Below the pieces are notes generated by a model that did no database searches, was not told where the DNA came from, and was given only the letters and a program-made list of their open reading frames with translations. Below are positions 8,727 to 15,390 of a stretch of 64,000 bases of DNA, piece by piece. This stretch comes from CALCKU01 sp964654665 (GTDB taxonomy: Bacteria > Pseudomonadota > Alphaproteobacteria > Caulobacterales > Maricaulaceae): NCBI GenBank assembly GCA_964654665.1, contig CAZZKV010000015.1:1-64000 (forward strand). The letters are read 5' to 3'. How positions within the stretch are numbered: the stretch's first letter is position 1; each line of letters opens with the position of its first letter. The position numbers were made by a program, and so were the translations under genes.

Positions 8727-9310
8727 TGAAAACAGTCTCTTTTACAAAAATGAGTGATGGAACCAAAGCCGATTATGCCTTTCTGGCTAAGCATGAATAT
8801 GAATTCATATCAGGCTTACCCGAACGCATAATAAAGGCTCTGGAGAATTTACGTGACAGTTTTTCAGGTTATAAAATTGACCGTCTTGATCATAGCTTGC
8901 AAACGGCAACGCGCGCTGAACGGGATGGCGCAGATATTGACTGGATTATAAGCGCCTTACTTCATGATCTTGGTGATGATCTGGCACCCCTTAATCATGA
9001 CAGCCTCGCAGCCGCCATTTTAAAACCCTATGTGCGCGAAGAATGTTCTTGGACTGTTAAACATCATGGAATTTTCCAATATAAATATTATGCTGATAAA
9101 ATTGGTCTCGACCCCGAAGCGCGGCAAAAATATGCTGACCATCAATATTATAATGCCGCTGTGAATTTCTGCGAAAGATGGGATCAAACAAGTTTCGATC
9201 CGGATTATTCAAGTTTCTCTCTCAGCCACTTCAAGCCTATGATTAAAACCGTTTTCGAACGCGACGCATGGGACCCGAACATCACGCAAATAGCTATACG
9301 ATCTAGCTGA
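8726..9310 (+). CDS. tmpB: HD-domain mixed-valent diiron oxygenase, TmpB/PhnZ-like
   Basis: 194 residues, typical of the PhnZ/TmpB group. Candidate metal and substrate ligands are H56 (RLDHSLQTATRAE), H80-D81 (LLHDLGDDLAP), H91 (NH), H113/H114 and D153 (RWDQ). The signature HDLGDDLAPLNH and the late WDQTSFDP segment are typical of phosphonate-cleaving HD oxygenases rather than of HD phosphohydrolases. TmpB oxidatively cleaves the C-P bond of 1-hydroxy-2-(trimethylammonio)ethylphosphonate to glycine betaine and phosphate. Translation is coupled to tmpA by TAATG. The betaine product would feed the demethylation genes downstream. No phosphonate transporter is in the window. Confidence 0.82.
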   Translation: MKTVSFTKMSDGTKADYAFLAKHEYEFISGLPERIIKALENLRDSFSGYKIDRLDHSLQTATRAERDGADIDWIISALLHDLGDDLAPLNHDSLAAAILKPYVREECSWTVKHHGIFQYKYYADKIGLDPEARQKYADHQYYNAAVNFCERWDQTSFDPDYSSFSLSHFKPMIKTVFERDAWDPNITQIAIRSS

Positions 9311-9316
9311 ATAGAC

Positions 9317-9336
9317 TGTAGACTGGGCTATCTACA
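9317..9336. terminator. Weak hairpin between convergent tmpB and the beta-oxidation gene
   Basis: Arms tgtaga (9317-9322) and tctaca (9331-9336) enclose an 8-base loop in the 45-base space between two convergent genes. The stem is short and no clear T-run follows on either strand, so termination here is only possible. Confidence 0.25.
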
Positions 9337-9355
9337 ATCACGTTAACAATATTAT

Positions 9356-11644
9356 CTAATTTCTGACTGCCTTACCATTATCGAGCAAACTGCTAATACG
9401 TTCTTGTGTTTGCGGCGTTTGGGCAAGCCGCAAGAAAGCTCGCCTCTCTGCATCATATATATCCTGTTCTGACCATAGGGTACCGGCATCAATATCACCG
9501 CCTGTCACAATTTCAGCAATCTGAGTTGAAACAAAAACATCGTGTTTATAGAGTTTACCTTTCGCATACATGTCCTCGGCCCATGCTATCATTTTTTGGT
9601 ATTCGCCGCGTCCTGCCATGGCAATAGGTTCGCGAATAAAGGCCTGTTGCTCAGTCCCATTTGCGATCGCTTCCAAAGCTTCAGATAACAATCGGTCCCG
9701 ATTATTAACAAACCGGTCATTACAACGCAGCATAGCAAGCTCGCGTGCTAAAATAGGAGAACTGGCCGTCTTACCATAGCCCAGAGACATAAAGGCCTCC
9801 CAAGCGGCGCTCACAATATCTCCCTCTTTTTTGTTTATCCAGCGGTAAAGCGTTTCTTTACACCCTCCGCCCGCAGGAATAACGCCGACACCGGATTCCA
9901 CTAGTCCCATATTGGAATTAGCATGGCAAATCACCTGCTTCCCATGCAACACAACTTCGAAGCCTCCGCCTAATGACAAGCCTACGGGAGCGATAACAAC
10001 GGGAAAGTCAGCCTTAGCCATAGTCTGTACCGTTTGCTGAAAGTGGCTCAAAAATGTGTCCAAACCGTCCCAATCGGCAGATTCAATAAACCCTCGAACA
10101 GTATGAAGGTTTACGCCACAAGAAAAATGCTGAGCGTCATTATGAACAATAAGGCCGCGCATTTTATCCGTGGAAATACGGTTTAAGGCCATTTCAAGAA
10201 CTTGCATAGATCCGGGCCCAAGTGCATTGGCTTTGGAATGGAACTCAACCAATGCAACTCCATCTATATTATAAAAGCTAGCCTCATTATTACCATAAAC
10301 TGAATCTAAGATTTTTCGATGATCATTAAAGCGTAATGTGCCCGCTGAGCGTATAATATCTTGCCATTCACCATCAAATGTTCGGGCTTTCAAACCTTGG
10401 TAAAATGAAGACCCTTTTGCCTGCCTCAAAAATTGCGGCACAGGGCGTTGCTCGCTTTCCAAGCGGTTTATGAAATAATCCGTCCCAATTTCGTCAATTA
10501 ATTCAAAGGGACCTTTTATCCAATTATACCCCATCTTCATGGCATCATCGATAGACACTGCATTATCACCCACTTCGGGGACGAGTGAAGCGGCATAAGA
10601 TAAAACCTTTGACATAACAGCCCAAGCGTAATCTCCATATTTTGATTGATCATCCAGAATATGAATTAAGCCCTCTTTTTCAGCCTTAAGCGCAATCGGT
10701 ATTGTAAGAGCGTTTAAGGGTTCATAATCGCCAGTCTCCAAGTTTAAAACCTGTTTCTGTCCATCTTGAACCCTATAAAACCCCGCACCTGTTTTGCGGC
10801 CGCGTTGTCCGTTCGCAATCATATCACCCATCAGCGGTAGTTTATTCCCAACATCATGAAAAGCATCGCCGTTGGGTAAAATAGATACGAGGCTATGGGC
10901 CACGTCAGACATCAAATCGATGCCAATTAGATCATAAAGTCCGAAAACACCGGTTTTGGGAATACCCATAGGTCGTCCAAAAACAGCATCGGCCTCTTGA
11001 GGGCTGAGCCCCATATCATTAGCTATATGCAGCGCCGTTTGAATAGCATAACATCCCACCCGATTTCCTAAAAAGCCCGGCGTATCAAGGCAAGGCACCA
11101 CACCCTTACCCAAGCGTTCATCGCAAAATCGGTGCAATTGCTCCATAACTGCCGGATCAGTATCCGTACCCGCCACTAATTCAAGCAGAGGCATAAACCG
11201 TACAGGATTAAAGAAATGAGTAATAGCAAAACGCCGACGAAATGTTACCGGCATATCTTCAACTAAAAGCTTAATTGGAATGGTCGAAGTATTGGACGAT
11301 ATAATCGCTGTGTCCTTACAAATTGCATCGAGGGTTTTATAAAGGTCTTTCTTTAAATCGAGCCGTTCTAAAATCGCCTCTGCAACCCAATCACACTGAG
11401 CTATTTTATCAATATCATCGCGGATATTACCGACCGTAATCCGGTCTGCAATTTCTAGGCTGAGAACACCCATATCAGCCGGGTTAGAAATACGATCAAG
11501 GCCCTTTTGAGCCAATGCATTGATATCCCCCTCGCTGCTGGGTAAATCGAGTAAAATAACATCACATCCCGCATTCGCTGCTTGGCCGGCAATACCAGCC
11601 CCCATTGTACCCGCACCAATAACGGCTACCTTTTGAATAGTCAT
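9356..11644 (-). CDS. Bifunctional 3-hydroxyacyl-CoA dehydrogenase / enoyl-CoA hydratase (FadN-like)
   Basis: 762 residues. The N-terminal NAD-binding motif GAGTMGAGIAG (residues 10-20) and the HFFNPVRFMPLLELV segment with its catalytic His mark the 3-hydroxyacyl-CoA dehydrogenase half, followed by a second dehydrogenase domain to about residue 410. The C-terminal part is a crotonase-fold enoyl-CoA hydratase/isomerase with an oxyanion-hole-type GLSLGGGFEV. The order is that of FadN-type proteins, and opposite to FadB. Its start overlaps the stop of the upstream hydrolase by 4 bases. In this context it may process an acyl-CoA from osmolyte breakdown, but ordinary fatty-acid oxidation is equally possible. 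Confidence 0.88.
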   Translation of the reverse strand: MTIQKVAVIGAGTMGAGIAGQAANAGCDVILLDLPSSEGDINALAQKGLDRISNPADMGVLSLEIADRITVGNIRDDIDKIAQCDWVAEAILERLDLKKDLYKTLDAICKDTAIISSNTSTIPIKLLVEDMPVTFRRRFAITHFFNPVRFMPLLELVAGTDTDPAVMEQLHRFCDERLGKGVVPCLDTPGFLGNRVGCYAIQTALHIANDMGLSPQEADAVFGRPMGIPKTGVFGLYDLIGIDLMSDVAHSLVSILPNGDAFHDVGNKLPLMGDMIANGQRGRKTGAGFYRVQDGQKQVLNLETGDYEPLNALTIPIALKAEKEGLIHILDDQSKYGDYAWAVMSKVLSYAASLVPEVGDNAVSIDDAMKMGYNWIKGPFELIDEIGTDYFINRLESEQRPVPQFLRQAKGSSFYQGLKARTFDGEWQDIIRSAGTLRFNDHRKILDSVYGNNEASFYNIDGVALVEFHSKANALGPGSMQVLEMALNRISTDKMRGLIVHNDAQHFSCGVNLHTVRGFIESADWDGLDTFLSHFQQTVQTMAKADFPVVIAPVGLSLGGGFEVVLHGKQVICHANSNMGLVESGVGVIPAGGGCKETLYRWINKKEGDIVSAAWEAFMSLGYGKTASSPILARELAMLRCNDRFVNNRDRLLSEALEAIANGTEQQAFIREPIAMAGRGEYQKMIAWAEDMYAKGKLYKHDVFVSTQIAEIVTGGDIDAGTLWSEQDIYDAERRAFLRLAQTPQTQERISSLLDNGKAVRN

Positions 11645-12447
11645 ACAACTTGTCTTTCTGATTGAACGGATTCTATAAACCAGCGCAAAGCCATTAAAGT
11701 TTGCTTAGGGGCCTCAAGCGGTAACATGTGGCCATAATTTTCAATTATCGTCGGCGTTACGCCTAAAGTTTCAGCCAAAGCTTTACCTGATTTTAAAGGT
11801 GTCATTTTATCAGCACCGGCTAAAATACAATGCGCCGAAACAGTAAGTTGTCCTGCTATATCGTCGCCGCCTTTATAATTCGCACAAGCTTGCAAATCAG
11901 CCGCCAATGGGTTTTGGCTCATGATTGCGCGCGAAATAGCGATTGGCTGCATTCCAGGTACCGCGCTAATACCCATATGCGCCTCTGGACCAAATCCCCA
12001 ATTACACATCATATGCGCCGCCTTTGCGGCGCTTTCTTTTGCTGTATCAATCAAGGCTTGATTAACAGCAATAGACGCCGCTGTTCCGACCGCGCAAATG
12101 GACAACATTCTATCCTGATGGGTCTTGGCTAATTCAAGAGCGCTAAGAAATCCTTGGCTGTGTCCCACGACATGCGCGGCATTAACACCCGTTTTATCAA
12201 GAAGTTCAACCAGCCAAGGGCCACTCTCTTCAATGGTTTTAAAAGCCTCACCACCAGATAAGCTATGCCCCGGCAAGTCCGGTGCCAAGACACTATAGCC
12301 ATGATAAGAAAACCAACGCGTTTGCAGAGCCCATGTTCGGTGGTCTCCGCCGCTGCCATGGATAAATAAGACCGTCGGCAATTCCGGATCAAAATCTTTT
12401 CCACCCGTCGCCACATAAACTGGGGTTTTGTTAATCTCCAATTCCAT
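11641..12447 (-). CDS. Alpha/beta hydrolase
   Basis: 268 residues with the nucleophile elbow GHSQG near residue 98, the oxyanion region HGSGGDH near 31-37 and a late catalytic His in ENYGHMLPLE, giving a complete Ser/His triad layout. The acid is probably the Asp in the GADKMTPLKSG loop. It overlaps MetY upstream and the FadN-like gene downstream, so the three are translationally coupled. The substrate might be an ester or thioester made or used by these neighbours. No specific family name is justified. Confidence 0.85.
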   Translation of the reverse strand: MELEINKTPVYVATGGKDFDPELPTVLFIHGSGGDHRTWALQTRWFSYHGYSVLAPDLPGHSLSGGEAFKTIEESGPWLVELLDKTGVNAAHVVGHSQGFLSALELAKTHQDRMLSICAVGTAASIAVNQALIDTAKESAAKAAHMMCNWGFGPEAHMGISAVPGMQPIAISRAIMSQNPLAADLQACANYKGGDDIAGQLTVSAHCILAGADKMTPLKSGKALAETLGVTPTIIENYGHMLPLEAPKQTLMALRWFIESVQSERQVV

Positions 12448-13736
12448 TATCGTACAGCTCGCAAAGCGGCCTTCAAACCTTTCGCAAAATCTACCTTTAT
12501 GTCTTTGATGTCTTCCAATCCAACCGATACACGAATTAAATCTTCACTGATTCCAGCAGCTTCCATAGCTGTGGCCGTCAAGCGCGAATGAGTTGTGCTG
12601 CCAGGATGAAGTACTAAAGTCCGGCTATCACCAACATTGGCAAGATGCGAAGCCAGACTCACGGTATTAATAAAGGCTGCGCCACCCTTACGTCCCCCGG
12701 TAACACCAAAACATAACATCGCACCCGCCCCCTTGGGAAACATCTGCTCTACATGCGGATCCGCATTTAATTCCGGGTGTCGTACCCATGTCACCCCTTC
12801 TTGATCAGATAACCAATCGCGTAACGCTGCTGTATTGGCGACATGTTTTTGCATCCGTAAGTCTAATGTCTCAACACCTTGTAAAATCAGAAAAGCGTTA
12901 TGGGGAGAAAGCGCCGCACCTAAATCTCGCATAGCCTCACTACGGATTTTCATGACAAAAGCCGTTGGGCCAAATTCTTCCCAAAACCTCATTCCGTGAA
13001 ATGGTCCGTAAGGCTCGGTCATTTCAGGAAAACGGCCATTACCCCAATCGAAATTACCACCATCAATAATACACCCACCAATCGCCGCGCCATGCCCGCC
13101 TATCCATTTGGTAACAGAATGAATCACGATATTAGCCCCATGATCCAAGGGCCTGTTCAAAGCCGGCGTGGCAAAAGTCGCGTCCACGACAACAGGCACT
13201 CCCATGGTTTTTGCTACCTTTGAAATTTCGGGTAAATTTGACACTTGCATGCCTGGATTGGAAATAGATTCGCAAAAAACCAACTTGGTATTCGGTTTAA
13301 TTGCCGCTGCAAGGGTGGCACTGTCATTAATGTTAATAAAATCACAACTAATACCGAAACGTTTCAATGTATATCGAAGCGTTGTCGCCGTTGACCCATA
13401 AATTTGTTCTGACGATACAATATGGTCGCCTGCAGAACAAAGCGTAATAAAGGTAGCAAATAAAGCAGACATACCAGAGGCTGTGCAAATAGCCCCCGCG
13501 CCGCCTTCTAATGCGGCAAGGCGCTGTTCAAGAACAGCAACAGTAGGATTAGATATACGTGAATATATATGCCCGCCTTGTTCGACATTAAACAAGCTAG
13601 AGGCCCCTTGAACATCATTAAATACATAGGATGTCGTTTGATATATAGGCACAGCCCGAGATCCATAATCGCTTTCGGGAGTATAGCCTGTATGAAGGGC
13701 AATTGTGGCTGGCTTAAAATAAGAAGAATGAGTCAT
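12447..13736 (-). CDS. metY: O-acetylhomoserine sulfhydrylase/aminocarboxypropyltransferase (MetY)
   Basis: 429 residues, the usual length for MetY and longer than MetB/MetC. The PLP-binding lysine is in VIHSVTKWIGGHG. YGSTATTLRYT and a late SRLTATAME segment are typical of O-acetylhomoserine sulfhydrylases. The enzyme makes homocysteine from O-acetylhomoserine and sulfide, or methionine directly from methanethiol. It starts a coupled three-gene operon and is divergent from sarcosine oxidase operon 1 across a 122-base region with a perfect palindrome. A link to methanethiol from DMSP demethylation is attractive given the DmdA-like gene at 37985, but is inference. Confidence 0.88.
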   Translation of the reverse strand: MTHSSYFKPATIALHTGYTPESDYGSRAVPIYQTTSYVFNDVQGASSLFNVEQGGHIYSRISNPTVAVLEQRLAALEGGAGAICTASGMSALFATFITLCSAGDHIVSSEQIYGSTATTLRYTLKRFGISCDFININDSATLAAAIKPNTKLVFCESISNPGMQVSNLPEISKVAKTMGVPVVVDATFATPALNRPLDHGANIVIHSVTKWIGGHGAAIGGCIIDGGNFDWGNGRFPEMTEPYGPFHGMRFWEEFGPTAFVMKIRSEAMRDLGAALSPHNAFLILQGVETLDLRMQKHVANTAALRDWLSDQEGVTWVRHPELNADPHVEQMFPKGAGAMLCFGVTGGRKGGAAFINTVSLASHLANVGDSRTLVLHPGSTTHSRLTATAMEAAGISEDLIRVSVGLEDIKDIKVDFAKGLKAALRAVR

Positions 13737-13788
13737 ATATCCCTGTAAAACGAAAGTTTTGCTCTGCCAATATCGGGATGACTTATTT

Positions 13789-13809
13789 ATAAGACTTAAT
13801 AAGTCTTAT
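13789..13809. promoter_or_regulatory. Perfect 21-bp palindrome, candidate operator
   Basis: Arms ataagactta (13789-13798) and taagtcttat (13800-13809) flank a single central A. It lies in the divergent promoter region between metY and soxB1, about 50 bases before the soxB1 start. The high symmetry, 10-bp arms and lack of a T-run point to a dimeric regulator site, not a terminator. The regulator is unknown. Confidence 0.5.
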
Positions 13810-13858
13810 TAGAACATTCTGTCATTGTTACCCCCATGATTATGATTAGAGTCACATC

Positions 13859-15109
13859 ATGAGGTATTCTGCATTTCATATATTAAAAGAAGCCGTAAGG
13901 GGTCATAAAGGTTGGAAACCCGTTTGGCGTAAACCGGAACCGCAATCAAACTATGATATCATTATAATAGGCGGCGGTGGCCATGGCCTTGCTACAGCTC
14001 ATTATTTAGCCTCAGTATTTGACAAAAAGCGCATTGCTGTTCTCGAAAAGGGGTGGATTGGCGGCGGCAATGTTGGGCGAAACACAACAATCATTCGATC
14101 CAATTACCTACTCCATGAAAATGAAGGATTTTACGAGTTTTCACTCAAACTTTGGGAGGGGTTAGAACAAGATATACATTACAATGCGATGGTCAGCCAG
14201 CGCGGCGTTTTAAATCTTTATCATTCCGATCCCCAGCGCGATGCCTATGTACGACGCGGCAATACAATGGCCCTTAATGGTGCCGACCCTGTTTTGCTCG
14301 ACCAAGAAGGCATAAGAAAGCTATATCCATTTTTAAACTTCAACAATGCACGTTTTCCCATTCAAGGCGGCTTGCTCCAACCGCGCGGCGGAACTGTCCG
14401 TCATGACGCTGTGGCTTGGGGTTATGCCCATGCGGCAGATAAATGCGGCGTTGATATAATCGAAAATTGCGAAGTCACAGGATTCAATATTCACAATGGC
14501 CACTGCATCGGTGTTCAAACGACAAAAGGTCTTATTGGAGCCAAAAAAATTGGCATAACCGTTGCCGGTCATTCAAGCCGGGTCATGGCCATGGCTGGGA
14601 TGCGCCTGCCCATAGAAAGCCATGTCTTGCAAGCCTTTGTCAGCGAGGGTTTAAAACCCCTTATTAACGGCGTCATCACTTATGGTGCCGGACATTTTTA
14701 TGTCAGCCAATCAGATAAAGGCGGACTTGTTTTTGGCGGCGATATTGACGGATATAACACCTATGCCCAACGCGGTAATCTGCCAGTTATCGAAGATGTA
14801 TGCGAAGGCGGGGTAAGCCTCATGCCAATGATCGGAAAAGCCCGTCTATTACGTATGTGGGGGGGTATTATGGATATGTCTATGGACGGCTCACCTATCA
14901 TCGACAAAACCCATATTGAAGGTCTCTATTTTAATGGGGGGTGGTGTTATGGCGGCTTTAAAGCCACGCCCGCCAGCGGCTATAGTTTCGCCCATCTCAT
15001 AGCAACCGATGAACCCCACGCAACAGCCAGAGCCTATCGTATGGATCGGTTTTCACGCGGCCTTATGATTGACGAAAAGGGACAAGGCGCTCAGCCTAAT
15101 TTACATTAA
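13859..15109 (+). CDS. soxB: Sarcosine oxidase beta subunit, copy 1
   Basis: 416 residues. The dinucleotide motif IIIIGGGGHGLATAHYL (residues 34-50) binds FAD. H182 in the VRHDAVAWGY motif matches the His that covalently holds FMN in heterotetrameric sarcosine oxidases. GGWCYGGFKATPASG near the C-terminus is typical of SoxB. The subunit oxidises sarcosine to glycine, with the methyl passed to tetrahydrofolate on SoxA. It leads the soxBDAG operon, with two bases between stop and soxD start. It differs clearly from the second copy at 49071-50321, so this is not a recent duplication. Confidence 0.92.
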   Translation: MRYSAFHILKEAVRGHKGWKPVWRKPEPQSNYDIIIIGGGGHGLATAHYLASVFDKKRIAVLEKGWIGGGNVGRNTTIIRSNYLLHENEGFYEFSLKLWEGLEQDIHYNAMVSQRGVLNLYHSDPQRDAYVRRGNTMALNGADPVLLDQEGIRKLYPFLNFNNARFPIQGGLLQPRGGTVRHDAVAWGYAHAADKCGVDIIENCEVTGFNIHNGHCIGVQTTKGLIGAKKIGITVAGHSSRVMAMAGMRLPIESHVLQAFVSEGLKPLINGVITYGAGHFYVSQSDKGGLVFGGDIDGYNTYAQRGNLPVIEDVCEGGVSLMPMIGKARLLRMWGGIMDMSMDGSPIIDKTHIEGLYFNGGWCYGGFKATPASGYSFAHLIATDEPHATARAYRMDRFSRGLMIDEKGQGAQPNLH

Positions 15110-15111
15110 TC

Positions 15112-15390
15112 ATGATAATCAACCACCCTCTTCTTGGTCCGCGTGATGCTTCGGAATTTACCTATTTAGGGGATGGGGCACTGCTTGACCGTCCCAACCC
15201 TAAATCTGAAACTGCCGCAGATGAATTTTATGAATACCAATATTTACGCAATAATCCGGCCGGACAACATCGCGAGCTGTGGTACCATGAACACGGGGAT
15301 CGCTCATGGCTGGTGGTAACCCGCAATACGGTAAGTCACGAAATATTAAAAGTCGAACTGGCCCGTGATGTAAAGCGCAGTCAATCATGA
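15112..15390 (+). CDS. soxD: Sarcosine oxidase delta subunit, copy 1, lacking zinc cysteines
   Basis: 92 residues in the fixed soxD position between soxB and soxA, with the family core LGDGALLDRP, DEFYEYQYLRNNPAG and ELWYHEHGDRSW. In typical SoxD, including the copy at 48745-49059, the N-terminus has Cys-Pro-x-Cys and the later motif is HGC. Here these read HPLLG and HGD, and the protein contains no cysteine at all, so the structural zinc is expected to be lost. The start ATG follows the soxB stop by 2 bases, and the stop overlaps soxA by 4 bases. Confidence 0.87.
   Translation: MIINHPLLGPRDASEFTYLGDGALLDRPNPKSETAADEFYEYQYLRNNPAGQHRELWYHEHGDRSWLVVTRNTVSHEILKVELARDVKRSQS

Noticed and set aside
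9317..9336. Strong bidirectional terminator between tmpB and the FadN-like gene
   Set aside because: The stem is only 6 bp with an 8-base loop and no T-run, so it is listed only as a weak possibility.
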